A DNA stretch of 64,000 nt. Origin: Zygophlyctis sp. KS116. Lineage: Eukaryota > Chytridiomycota. The stretch lies in assembly GCA_054661495.1 (NCBI GenBank), contig BAAFSQ010000011.1:22490-86489 (forward strand). The letters are read 5' to 3'. The first letter of the stretch is position 1; every line of letters starts with the position of its first letter. The position numbers and the translations under genes were made by a program. Shown here piece after piece: positions 1 to 9,711 of this stretch. Under the pieces are notes generated by a model that saw only the letters and a program-made list of their open reading frames with translations, had not been told where the DNA came from and searched no databases.

Positions 1-181
1 ACCGGTAGTCTCTACTAAATCACATCATCGTTCAAGGAGTGATGGAGGAGCATGTTTTATGATTCCTGTTGGTGATACAAATGAAATTGTTAGAGGTAGA
101 TTTACTCTAAGGAGAGAGGAAGTTGATTCTAGTTACTGGAAACCGAGAAGGATTACTGGGCCCTCAAGATTCTATGATTGA
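1..181 (+). CDS. 3' end of a small protein, paralogue of the next gene (5' end outside window)
   Basis: The frame is open from base 2 to TGA at 179-181. The visible C-terminus contains RGRFTL, then EVDSSYWKP and a final GPSRFYD. The same block (xPxGD, RGRF, SSYWxP, PSRF) ends the gene at 341-721, so the two are tandem paralogues on the same strand, 159 bases apart. I do not recognise the family. The upstream part and any introns are outside the window, so length and start are unknown. Confidence 0.6.
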   Translation, partial: PVVSTKSHHRSRSDGGACFMIPVGDTNEIVRGRFTLRREEVDSSYWKPRRITGPSRFYD

Positions 182-340
182 TTTATATTTCTTTAACCCA
201 TAATTTAACATTATTCTTGTAAGATGAAAGATGAATACATATGATAAAAGATTCAACTTTTGACAACAATGCAATATTTAAATTGATTAAATGATCCTAG
301 AAAGGATTAAGAGGCGACAAGTTGCCGTACTGTTTATCAC

Positions 341-721
341 ATGAAAAAGAAATTCAATTCAAGACTATCAAAACTAACAGCAATATATGATTCTAGATCG
401 TTGACTAGTCCGCCAATCGAATTGGATGATAATCAGACACTCTCTATTCACACTTTACCTGAACTTGATACTCACGAATCAGATCTTGAATCGGCTTTTG
501 AGCCATTGTCTATAAAGTCTCAAGATTCAATTGAGACTCCAATCAGGACTCCCAAGAGTTCTTTTTCGGGTCCGAGTTCATGGATTCCCATTGGAGATCT
601 TTCGGAGAAACAAAGGGGAAGATTTATAGTTGTTCGAGAACAAGTTGAATCTAGTTATTGGGCACCAAAGACTCAAACACTGAATAGGCCATCAAGATTT
701 CACCAGCAGGAAGGCTTGTAA
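341..721 (+). CDS. Small Ser/Pro-rich protein with C-terminal RGRF...SSYW block
   Basis: A 126-residue single-exon ORF. The first 80 residues are low-complexity, acidic and Ser/Thr/Pro-rich, including short SP and TP sites, and look disordered. The last 45 residues hold a conserved-looking block: WIPIGD (81-86), RGRFIV (92-97), SSYWAP and RPSRF. It shares this block with the truncated paralogue just upstream, which supports a real protein rather than a chance ORF. RFIV matches the RFx[V/I] peptide that binds the C-terminal domain of SPAK/OSR1-type kinases, but the paralogue has RFTL, so this reading is only a suggestion. No membrane segment or signal peptide is visible. Function unknown. Confidence 0.6.
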   Translation: MKKKFNSRLSKLTAIYDSRSLTSPPIELDDNQTLSIHTLPELDTHESDLESAFEPLSIKSQDSIETPIRTPKSSFSGPSSWIPIGDLSEKQRGRFIVVREQVESSYWAPKTQTLNRPSRFHQQEGL

Positions 722-757
722 GCGTAAGTAGTATAGATAGACCACCAAATGATACCA

Positions 758-1036
758 AAAATTTCAAATCCACATGTTATTATCATTCTGGACGAGCTTA
801 TCCGTTACTTTGCTTCTGCCTCCTTCTTTAGAGCTTCATTCATAGCAATAAACCCCTTTCTTGTATTTTCGACAGAAACCATGATTTTGAATAGACCATG
901 GATAAAGCGAATTTTTATTCCATCATCCAAGGGAAGAAACTGAAACCAGTGCTCGCCAGCAAGAAACCATTTGCCAAAGACAGTGCCAACCCATCGAAAC
1001 TCGCTTGAGTTGTTGATTAATAGTTCTGGAGTGAAG
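758..1036 (+). repeat. Inverted repeat, left arm (SRPBCC-gene derived)
   Basis: This segment is nearly identical to the reverse complement of 2975-3286, apart from a 27-base deletion in the left arm and scattered substitutions. It carries the 3' part of an SRPBCC-domain coding region on the minus strand plus its 3' flank. The two arms enclose the intact CRN-like gene at 1290-2328. Confidence 0.85.
805..1036 (-). pseudogene. SRPBCC-domain gene fragment (C-terminal part, internal 27-base deletion)
   Basis: Read on the minus strand, it encodes the C-terminal half of a START/Bet v1-like (SRPBCC) protein: the FTPELLINNSSEFRW strand, the HWFQFLPLDDG strand and the final helix with TRKGFIAMNEALKKEAEAK. 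Compared with the copy at 2765-3234 it lacks nine codons (ECFTGLGVG region) in frame. The 5' end is fused to a CRN C-terminal fragment in a different frame, so no complete gene exists here. I infer a remnant of a duplication. Confidence 0.75.
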
Positions 1037-1039
1037 TAA

Positions 1040-1247
1040 GATTGACAAGTTGGTTCAAACCAATAACCCAAATCCATTCCTTTTCGGTAAGAGATTCTTT
1101 GATATCATCTTCCTTGACCGCTCCTTTTGATTTCTTTCGGAAATAATTGCGCACATCCTTGCAGGTACTGAATCCAGAGGCCCTCTTCAAATCTCCAAAC
1201 GATGGCCCATCTTCATATGCACAATCAAACTGAAATCGTTCCCACAT
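1040..1247 (-). pseudogene. CRN-like gene fragment (C-terminal region)
   Basis: It opens with MWERFQFD and runs through GPSFGDLKRASGF and KEDDIKESLTEKEWIW, paralogous to residues about 203-275 of the intact gene at 1290-2328 (MWERFGFT, KPTFGDFERAAGF, KEDDIKESLNEEEWIL). The reading then runs out of frame into the SRPBCC fragment. It lies head-to-head with the intact copy, 42 bases between start codons. The ATG may be fortuitous, because the matching Met in the paralogue is internal. Confidence 0.7.
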
Positions 1248-1289
1248 ATTAGGTTTTTCTCTTTGTTTCTCCTCAAAAAAAAAGGGAAA

Positions 1290-2328
1290 ATGGCATCCAA
1301 CCAACAACACTCTTCTGTGTCGTCTCCTCCTTCTCCGCTCGTTTGGTTTCTGCTTCTGGACTCTATTACTGGTCTGCCATACAAGGGAACTACTGCTGAT
1401 TTTGTCTCTCTTCCTCATTCATCTTTTATTGCTCAGTTTCGAGATGCAGTCAAGGCAAAGTACGACCAACCCGGCTACCTCAAGGACATTCCAGCTGGTG
1501 CTCTCCGTGTTTACAAGAACAAAGATGCATTTGATAAGGTAATGAATTTTATTCTCATCACAGGAAGAGCCGTTGGACCCCACAGAATATCTCGGATTGC
1601 TAGGAAGCAAAGAAGATATGCTCATTGTCGCCGTCCCGTCGCTAACCAGTTCTCCAGAGCTCCACCAACTTGAACAAGAAATCAAGGCATTAGAGAATAG
1701 TGAAGAATACAAGACTTTGGCCTACAAGAACCTTGCCTGGGCTGCTCCTAAACCAACAGAACAAGAAAAGGGGGAGTGGCGACTCTTGAAGGAAAAGCTT
1801 GCTGACTTGAAGAAGAAAGAAGATTTCTCCCAAAAGGCTATCCTGTCAGCGTCAGTGAAGAAATCTGACAAAACTCGAAAAGGGTACAAGAAAGACACTG
1901 CTATCAAGGATGAGAAATTGTTGTTGTCTGATGTTGCAATTACTATGTGGGAACGATTTGGATTTACCCTTGAACGTGATGGAAAGCCAACCTTTGGAGA
2001 TTTTGAAAGGGCCGCTGGATTCAAAGATGACGACGATGTGATTGGTTACTTTGCGAAGCGTAAAAAAGGGCAGGTTAAGGAAGATGATATTAAAGAATCA
2101 CTCAACGAGGAGGAATGGATTTTGCTTATTAGTTTGAACCAACGTGTCAACCCCCTTTTGCATAGCAAATTGAATATGAATCGGGATGGGAGTGTTCGTT
2201 TGGTGTTGGAACACGATGTGTACGAAGATAAAGCCTGGGTGGCTGAAAATATTGTTCAAAAGTTGTATGGGCCTGAGAAGAAGGTTGACATCAAAGATGC
2301 TTCAACTGATTCGTCAACCTCACCGTAA
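1290..2328 (+). CDS. Crinkler (CRN)-like protein
   Basis: Two exons, 1290-1538 and 1564-2328, with a 25-nt GT-AG intron at 1539-1563; 337 residues. The N-terminus has a CRN/ubiquitin-like header: LVWFLLLDSITGLPYKGT, then YLKDIPAGALRVYKNKDAFDK, and just after the splice junction EPLDPTEYLGLLGSKEDMLIVAV, which matches the CRN hallmark L-x-x-x-x-L-G-x-x-x-[E/D]-D-x-L-I-V-x-V. The C-terminal domain (about 200-310) is Lys/Glu-rich with KEDDIKESLNEEEWIL, and I do not recognise it. CRN proteins are known as modular effector or intracellular proteins of oomycetes, chytrids and Rozella. No classical signal peptide is seen, as is common for fungal CRN proteins. Inverted partial copies surround it, suggesting recent local duplication. 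Its target and activity cannot be read from sequence. Confidence 0.8.
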
Positions 2329-2432
2329 GATGAACCAAAATATTGAATGTACCTGAACGAGAGTCACTCAAGAAAATTGTGGAAAAGATTTATGTGATGC
2401 TCTCAAGTTAATGAAGGAATATCACAGATTTA

Positions 2433-2708
2433 TTATATATTCAAATTCACCATACTATTAGAAAGAATCATGCCGTCTTGAGTGGATTTATTGCCATCCC
2501 TCTCTCCATCATCTTCAATTGAATGAAAACTGTCTGGTGAGGCAACTCTAAACTGAGCAATAACAGATGAAGGAGGAAGAGAGACATAATCAGCAGTAGT
2601 TCCCTTGTATGGCAGACCAGTAATAGAGTCTAGAAGCAGAAACCAAACGAGCGGAGAAGGAGGAGAGGACATTGAGGAGGACTGTTGCTGTTGTGGGTTG
2701 GATGCCAT
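2433..2708 (-). pseudogene. Truncated CRN-like gene (N-terminal header only)
   Basis: Starts MASNPQQQQSSSM and repeats the header of the intact CRN gene (LVWFLLLDSITGLPYKGT, VIAQFR). Similarity stops near base 2556, and the remaining 38 codons are unrelated before a stop. The 5' flank (T-rich tract, TTTCTCCTC) also matches the flank of the intact gene, so the duplicated block included the upstream region. It is oriented tail-to-tail with the intact copy. It could still encode a 91-residue peptide; I infer a broken copy. Confidence 0.7.
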
Positions 2709-2764
2709 TTTCCTTTTTTTTTGAGGAGAAAATAACAGACACAAATTATCGACTTCTACCTCAA

Positions 2765-3234
2765 ATGCCGTGATCCAATTTAGATACCGAAATTGTTATC
2801 GATAGACCACCTGAACTTGTCAAAGCTGTTTTCATGGACTGTCGTTTCGCTTTCCTCTTTGGAACCCCTTCATTACCTCGCAGTCGCTGTCGAAAGGCGA
2901 TATTGACCATCCAAGCTCCTCATTCACTCAGTTGAAAGTTTCCATCAAAGTAGACGACAACAAACCGTGTATGAACTTCACTCCAGAACTATTAATCAAC
3001 AACTCAAGCGAGTTTCGATGGGTTGGCACTGTCTTTGGCAAATGGTTTCTTGCTGGCGAGCACTGGTTTCAGTTTCTTCCCTTGGATGATGGAACAAAAA
3101 TTCGCTTTATCCAAGGAGAATGTTTTACTGGTCTTGGAGTTGGTCTATTCAAATTCATGGTTTCTGTCGAAAATACAAGAAAGGGGTTTATTGCTATGAA
3201 TGAAGCTCTAAAGAAGGAGGCAGAAGCAAAGTAA
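2765..3234 (+). pseudogene. SRPBCC (START/Bet v1-like) domain gene, disrupted
   Basis: The fold signature is clear: TEIVIDRPPELVKAVFMD (first strand and helix), SFRFPLWNPFIT, HWFQFLPLDDGTKIRF, GECFTGLGV and the long C-terminal helix TRKGFIAMNEALKKEAEAK. The family usually binds lipids or hydrophobic ligands. As written, the ATG at 2765 is followed by TGA at codon 3, and the frame shifts by one base near 2838-2842, so the gene is not translatable as a single frame. No acceptable tiny intron repairs both breaks. Sequencing error or an unannotated upstream exon are alternatives. Its 3' two thirds form the right arm of the inverted repeat. Confidence 0.7.
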
Positions 3235-3286
3235 CGGATAAGCTCGTCCAGAATGATAATGACATGTGGATTTGAAATTTTCATTC
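2975..3286 (-). repeat. Inverted repeat, right arm
   Basis: Reverse-complement match of 758-1036, containing the 3' part of the SRPBCC coding region and about 50 bases of 3' flank. It keeps the 27 bases that the left arm lacks, so it is the more complete arm. Confidence 0.85.
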
Positions 3287-3359
3287 GGTGCTCTATCTAT
3301 ACTACTAGCGTAAAATTTATTATCAAGCTATTGTATTTCCATTCATTTGTAAGTATTAA

Positions 3360-3635
3360 TTACTGTTTGTTCCAGTTATCTATAGCAGATATAATCATTT
3401 GTAGCAGATCTCGCCTTTGCTGTAAAATACCATTTAACCTTGAAATCTCTTGAATATATCCATCTTTACTTTCCATTAATTCTGACTCCATTGACTGATC
3501 TTGCATTGACAGTTTAATTTCTTCCAAGGCGTTAAGCTGTGAAATCAGTTTTGATTTATCTAAAGGGATGGCATCATCATTGACCAATTGCAAAGATATA
3601 GAATCTAGAATTTCAAGAGCTCTATCTAATAGCAT
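3360..3635 (-). CDS. Small helical protein, unknown function
   Basis: A 91-residue single-exon ORF beginning MLLDRALEILDSISLQL and ending QMIISAIDNWNKQ. It is strongly amphipathic and Glu/Gln/Leu-rich, consistent with two coiled-coil helices. The size and ILQQRRDLLQMI segment recall small subunits of complexes such as Mediator or kinetochore assemblies, but I cannot assign a family. It sits between the CRN-like cluster and a second CRN-like gene on the same strand. Confidence 0.5.
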   Translation of the reverse strand: MLLDRALEILDSISLQLVNDDAIPLDKSKLISQLNALEEIKLSMQDQSMESELMESKDGYIQEISRLNGILQQRRDLLQMIISAIDNWNKQ

Positions 3636-3717
3636 ACTTAAAGCTCAACAAGTGCAAGAAAATCAAATCTATTCAAGTTGATTTTATTCAAGGCCTAGGA
3701 ATCAGATTTATTTCCAG

Positions 3718-4791
3718 TTAAATGCTGATCTTTCTAAAGAGATAATTCCTGTTGGTTGTGTAGCAGCAATTACCATCAAAAGGTATATCGCTGAGAAAAG
3801 ATCCAGGATCGGCAAACAAAAAGAAAACGTTTTTCATACCCAGCCAGTAACTAGGAACATCATAGCAGAACCGCATAAAATTATCTTTCTTTTGGTAATT
3901 AGTCAATTCCGCATCTTCAAATGCTTCTCCAATATCATTCAGTACAATGAAAACAGGCCCCACTTCATCAGTAAGACTCTTCAAGAAAGAAAACGTTTTG
4001 TTGGAATGGTAAGATTTCCAATCCTTCCGAGGATTTGATAATACTTGTGGAGGCACGACAAACATTTTTTGTAAGGCTTCTTCAAGATGTTTGAGCATTA
4101 CCTCATCAAAGTTATCACAGACTAAAGCTTTTTTGCTAAAAGAGATGTGAATCGTATGGCCATCACAGAAAGTTTTTAGAAATTGGTTTAAATATCCATT
4201 CTTAATTTTTTCTTCAAATTCTTCCTTATTTTTTTGAATATAGTGTCGAACAAAATCAGATTCTTTTGGTCCAATTAAACTATCTACGATTGGAATTTGC
4301 CAGTCCGCACCACAACTTGATTCCGCTCTATTGTAATTGGATCGATGAACACTTTTAAGCTTTTCAAACGCCTTTGTTCGATTGACATTCTCAAGTGCAG
4401 AAGGGATAAATGGCAATTCTTGTTTCCATTCAGGCGCATTTACTCTCTGAGATTCTTCTATAGGAGCCAATACAATCAGAGCATCCTCTTTAGTTTCTCC
4501 CAGACGATCCAGTGATTCAGAAGACTTTAACGGCTCTTCCTTTCCTTCGTTTAAATTTCTCTTGTCAAATGCATTCTTATTCTTGAATATTTTGAATTTA
4601 GAAACATCCATTCCTTTCAGATGACTGTTAAAGTACTCGTTTCTGATAGCGTATCTCAAGTTTTGAAAACTATACGAACAAGGAAGATCCACAATTGTAG
4701 CACTAGTTCCCCTGACCGGCTTTTCAGTATGAGCATCATAGAGATGAAACCAGATCAGATTACGATCAGTAGACAGTTTTCTTTTTAACAT
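3718..4791 (-). CDS. Crinkler (CRN)-like protein with NTPase-like C-terminal region
   Basis: 357 residues, single exon. The N-terminus starts MLKRKLSTDRNLIWFHLYDA, followed by VRGTSATIVDLP, FKIFKNKNAFDK and the diagnostic SLDRLGETKEDALIVLAPI (about 93-111), the CRN header motif. The C-terminal region contains VGPVFIVLNDIGEAFE (Walker B-like: hydrophobic strand then D) and WLGMKNVFFLFADPGSFLSDIP, as in CRN proteins with a P-loop ATPase-like domain. I see no clear Walker A lysine loop. The domain appears to stop early: the element that normally follows (WTGGVPxELF) is absent here but exists as an orphan fragment at 36290-36680. Truncated or minimal CRN are both possible. Confidence 0.75.
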   Translation of the reverse strand: MLKRKLSTDRNLIWFHLYDAHTEKPVRGTSATIVDLPCSYSFQNLRYAIRNEYFNSHLKGMDVSKFKIFKNKNAFDKRNLNEGKEEPLKSSESLDRLGETKEDALIVLAPIEESQRVNAPEWKQELPFIPSALENVNRTKAFEKLKSVHRSNYNRAESSCGADWQIPIVDSLIGPKESDFVRHYIQKNKEEFEEKIKNGYLNQFLKTFCDGHTIHISFSKKALVCDNFDEVMLKHLEEALQKMFVVPPQVLSNPRKDWKSYHSNKTFSFLKSLTDEVGPVFIVLNDIGEAFEDAELTNYQKKDNFMRFCYDVPSYWLGMKNVFFLFADPGSFLSDIPFDGNCCYTTNRNYLFRKISI

Positions 4792-4855
4792 TTAAATTGA
4801 GAAAGTTTTTTTCTTGTCATGTAAAGCATGCAGCTAATATATATGCACCAAAGGA

Positions 4856-4895
4856 CAATTTCCGGACAGTTTGCGGACAGTTTCCGGACAATTCG
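4856..4895. repeat. Short GGACA(G/A)TT repeat
   Basis: Four imperfect units of the type CCGGACAGTTT / GCGGACAGTTT lie in the spacer upstream of the second CRN-like gene (start codon at 4791). Role unknown; it could be a low-complexity tract or a regulatory element. Confidence 0.5.
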
Positions 4896-5029
4896 ACCAG
4901 GTCATATATACAGATTGCCATCAGTGTTAATCACAGAATAAACTTTCTGCTCTTGATTGTTCTATGTTGATTTGGAAATACACATTATAATACTAAAAAA
5001 CAAAGCTAAAAATGCCAAAGAAAATCGGT

Positions 5030-8000
5030 TTATTCAGTAGATTCTTCCTGAGAAGGTGCAGGTGCAGCAGCAGAGGTTGGGCTGGGGCCAGCAGCTTCAG
5101 TTCCAGATGGTGCTGTGACTGGTGCAGGGATGCTCGGCGTAATCAGTTCTCTAGGCTCAGATGGGGATCGATCAACCAGACAGACGATTCCTCCAAATGA
5201 TCCACCCTTCTTGACAGGCTGATATCGGCTATTTTCTTTGAAATTCAAACAGGGAAGTTGTGCAGGAATAACCCTGGTCATATTCTCCAACATCTCAAAC
5301 GTCTCTTCGCGTTTCTTCTTTTTTTCTTCCGGCTAAATGATTAATAATAAGTAATTCTAACCTTTTTCTCTTCATCGGTGACTGCAGTAGCTTCTTTTGG
5401 TTGTTCATCCTAAAAATTACTTTTTTATTCATTTACCGTTTCCATAGCGTCGAGTTTTTCCTTTTCAGCCTTTTTAGCACGAGCTTTAGCTTTATTAGTT
5501 GTTGAAAGAACAGCTGTTGCCACTTTTTCCACGACTTCAGAAGTGGGTGGCTTCGTAGGAGGTGGATACGCGAATAAAGCCGGTTTAGAATTTGATACAA
5601 AACTGAACTTTGGAATTTCCAATTGAGAATCCAAGCCAATAAATGCAGTAGGAGTCAAAGAAAGAGACAAGAAATGTGCAAGAGGGTACCAGTACCAAAA
5701 TTGAGTGAAAATGGCCATACCAACAATAGCAGACATATTCGAATGTCCAGATGCTGACTGAAGAGATATAGTCACATTTCTTCCTCCGGCATCAATGATA
5801 CCCTGCCCCAGAACCGCTCCAAGTCGTGCCATAACATCTTCATGCTTATCCTTGATAACTGTTTCATACAATTTTCTGGTTGGGCCAACCTAATATAAAA
5901 AAATAATTAATACCTTTGAGCTGGAAGTTTCGTTTGTCTGGATTAAGATCATAGCCAGGGCTATGAATGCACCTTGACGAACATAGTCAACTGGGTCTTT
6001 TGATAAAGGCTCAAGAAGGTCTAAAGCTTCCTAAATATTTAAAGTAAAAACTATACCACTAATCCAGTTCCAGCACATGAAATACCAAGTGCAAGGGTGG
6101 CTCCATATCTAACATGAGGATTGTAACTCTCAGAGAGTAATTGGACCAATCTAGGAACCTGATTTGGAGATTTAAAAAGTAGGAATCCTAGGGCAGTAAC
6201 AGCAGCTCTTCGCACATCATCATTAACATCGCTGACAGCGAAATGCAAAAGTCGTCGAATAGCTTTATTGTTCCCCGTGCCCGCATACGCCATAGCAATT
6301 GTATAAATGCCTCCATACCGCAAAATAGGATCCTTTAAAATCAACTAACTTATATTTACCTTGTCACTACAAAGCTGCTCTATCATAGAATCTGCATTCT
6401 CTTCGTGCCCATACATAATCAGTGACATACCAATTGCAAGACCCCGAATTATCTTCTCATGTTGAGTCTCATGAGCGTATTGAAGCATTTCCTCTATTGC
6501 AGTTTTTGAAGCAGTACCAAGCATGACCAGTCCCATAGCCAGCCCAGCAGCTTCACCAGCAACGGCAGAATCTGTGAAAAGAACAGATTTCAGCTCTTCA
6601 TAAATTTCTGATGAATCTGTAGCCATCCCGGCGACACCAACACCCAAACAAGCTCCATGCTGAACAACTTCAATCTGTGTATTCTTGAGAGAATCTCTCA
6701 GATACCCAAGAACTCCTGTTCCATGGTTTGCATTTATTAAACCCAATGCAAAAAGTGCGCCTCCCTCAGAATAAGATGATGATGAGACACCCGGTTGCGG
6801 AAGATAAGGAGATAGTAAGGTTCGACCCTGAGATATATGCCCCTTTGCATTAATAATTACCCAAATCTACCTTGTGAATTACTCCCAAAGCAGCAGTCGC
6901 ACTAAATTTTGTCCAATTAGATGCTCTGGAAAGCCAATCTAAATTTTGTCGCAAGAATTCATCACTTGTAGTTCCGGCATTCATAAAAGCATTCGCAAAA
7001 GTAACACCCGCGTGAAAAATTGAATTTCTTGAATCCAAAGCGTTCTTTGTATTTTTAAGAATCAGCAGATCTGCTTTATTATTTCTGTACAAAAATTCGA
7101 GGTAAAGCTTAATAGATAATTCTCCTGATAGTATGTTCCTTATCTTCTTAATTGCATCCGTTTCAGGTTTTTCTGTATCCATTGCAGAAGGATCAGACTC
7201 TACCAATGGGAGAGCCTGAAGTAATCTTTGCAAGTATTCTTGTTTTGCACTCTCTTCAATATCAAACGCAATTTGATACGCAATCAAAACATGATCCTAT
7301 TTTGAGTAGGAAAAGACAAACCTGGCCCTTCTTCACTAAATCTTGAAGCATATTACTGCAAGCAGCAAAATCATCCAAATGAACTAAACACTGACTGATT
7401 GAAATATAATCTGGTTCTTTAAGAGTCTGATATAACTTGACAAGTAATCTAAGAACCTAAAATTAGTCACATATTTCTACCTTATTTCTAAATTCTAAAT
7501 TTTGAACAGACATCATATTCAATTCCGAAACATATGCTAATAATTTCGAGGAATTTCCCTTGAGTATAGATTCTTCCACGACATCTAGTCTATAAGCCTC
7601 TAATGCTATTCCTATCGCCTAAATAAATTACTGTCAATATATTTACTTGTTCTGATTCACCGTCTACATAGCATTTGTTGAACATTTTCTGAACAATGTC
7701 TTCCAAGCGTGGATCTATTTTTTCAGCCCCTTGCTGCCGTTTAGAGATATACTCGTCGATACATTTCGCTTGATAATTTAGAAATAAAAAAAATACAAAC
7801 TATAGTCTCTACATAGTCATTCTTTAGCGAGATATCAAACAGTTTTCCTGCGCCAAGAGCAAACGTGAGCGCTTCTTCGTATTCTCCCAAGTGATAATAA
7901 ACCTTTGATGCGACAAGAGCCGCAAGTTGCCGCTGACCAAAATTATCTTTTTCGTACAATATTTCACTAAATTTAGAGCTAGAAAAGTACATTTTGTCAA

Positions 8001-8150
8001 TTGCATCTGAAATCTCTGCCCAGAAAATATCAACGACATCATTCAACTTTTGAAGCGCAAAGACCAAAAGATTTTCGTCAGTCTCATCTAAAAGAGATAA
8101 AATTCCACCTCATTGTCAAGATAGTATAAAATACCTGCAGAAGACACCAT
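5030..8150 (-). CDS. RPN2: 26S proteasome regulatory subunit Rpn2 (PSMD1)
   Basis: Scaffold subunit of the 19S base, which holds Rpn13 and the ATPase ring contacts. 942 residues in 12 exons; introns 5333-5361, 5410-5436, 5890-5913, 6031-6056, 6333-6359, 6843-6870, 7297-7321, 7457-7480, 7619-7646, 7769-7796 and 8109-8134. Seen: N-terminal GILSLLDE...[22 protein letters not shown], the PC repeats ([71 protein letters not shown]) and the C-terminal [16 protein letters not shown] strand, then a Pro/Ala-rich tail. The length fits the family (about 950). The first coding exon is only 16 nt (MVSSA plus one base). Confidence 0.96.
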
Positions 8151-8260
8151 TTTGTGATTCTTTTTTCGTGAGTTCCGCACGCTCGGTGGTCGACCTAACC
8201 GTCTCATAGATTTGGAAAGGATCAATCAATTGCAACTTTATTAACTTGAAATATTTACTA

Positions 8261-9502
8261 TCATCGGCTTGTAGTATTGAACTGACTAAAATATGCTTGA
8301 GTTGGTTGGTTCGTGTACAAGACCTTGTTAATATAATACTCTCTAAAATTTAAATAAATTTGCAATTACCTCTTTTTATCACTTATAGCCTTTTGCTCAT
8401 TTTCTTGACGGATCTGAATTGCAATTTCTTTTTTACGTCTTTCTCTTTCCCTATCTAATAGTGTCAATTTTCGGAGGTTTGCAGCTTCTTGAAGGGCCCA
8501 CTCTTGTTCTCGTCTTCTCTCTTTTTCTCGGAGAGATTCAGCTTCTTCTCTTTGGGATTCTTGAATCTTTAATATTTCTTGTTTTTGAGATTGTGTTATT
8601 CCTTTAAATAAATCAACTCGAACTCTAAAATAAGTAATTTTAAATTTTACTTGTGACCACCGCCAATATTAAAGACATCTGGAGTTTCAGTTAAGAATAC
8701 ACCATTCACATTATTCAAAATTTCTTTATAACTAGCTTCTGCATCATTCTTTTTGGCTTCAAACTCTCTTTTTCTACGTTCTTCTGCCTAAAAATTAAAT
8801 TTTAGAGCCGTACCAAGAATAAATTATAATCCCTATCATATTCTGATTGTTCTTTTCTAGCATTATGGACTGCAATGTGAAGTGCATCCATCTTATCACT
8901 AATATTTCTTTGAAATTCTTCATATCGTTTCTTTTCATTGAGTTCTTCTAAAGCATTGACTTCTTTTTGATGCATTTGCTCTAAAGTCCAAGTTTTCATT
9001 TGTTCTTTTTGTAGTTGTAATCTTTTTTTAACTGCAGCATCTTCTCCTTCAAATCTTTGCATTCCTGAAATGCCACATCTCTGGTCTGAATCATTGACTC
9101 TAGCAGGAAAATCCTTTTTAAGTGCATTCGGATCATACAAATCAAAATCTCTTCTTAAATTTGTTTGTTGATAATTCTTTCTAAATGATTCCAATTCTAT
9201 TCTTTCAGCCTTTCGATCTTGAGCGACTTGATCATCCATGAGCTCTAAAATATGATTAGTGCTTCTCATCCGTTTATCAAAGTCCAAGTCCCTTTGCTTT
9301 TCTTGAGCTTTGAGACTCTGTTTTAATGCGATCTGCTCATCAAGAGTTTTTAGATCAACCTTTATGTAAATTTAAAGTTTATTACTCCAAGAATCCGGAC
9401 TCGAGGATTAAAAATGATCTTTTTTCTCTCTTGATCCAATTTCCTACGACGCTGTATGGCTGCGGCTTGCAGATTATCAGATGGAATTTCAACCTTGTAC
9501 AT
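8261..9502 (-). CDS. RIB43A: RIB43A-like flagellar protofilament-ribbon protein
   Basis: 378 residues, five exons; introns 8343-8369, 8625-8650, 8788-8813 and 9360-9385. Family marks: N-terminal MYKVEIPSDNLQAAAIQRRR with FNPRVRILGVD, the central DPNALKKDFPARVNDSD and RCGISGMQRFEGED, long Glu/Lys/Arg-rich helices, and the C-terminal AYFSQFNTTSR ending. RIB43A is a filamentous inner-lumen protein of axonemal doublet microtubules. Its presence indicates an organism with motile flagella, which excludes most terrestrial fungi. It ends 110 bases upstream of the RPN2 start codon on the same strand. Confidence 0.93.
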
Positions 9503-9711
9503 TATTCTAGTAATGCGTCATTCAGTCGGAAAATTCATTATTTCCGATCTTATCATTCATGATCTCCCTTTATGATTTATAATCTATAATCATGATCTCC
9601 ATTTAATATGCATAAATCTAGAGTTGATTTTGCTCAATTATTCCCACAATTTCTCTAAAATAAAAACCGCAGCAAATTGTTGTAAATAAACGCGCATTTC
9701 TTATTTTCGGT

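Noticed and set aside
1248-1418. Upstream half of a 133-codon minus-strand ORF (Arg-rich)
   Set aside because: It is antisense to the first exon of the intact CRN-like gene; only the part from 1247 downward resembles a CRN paralogue.
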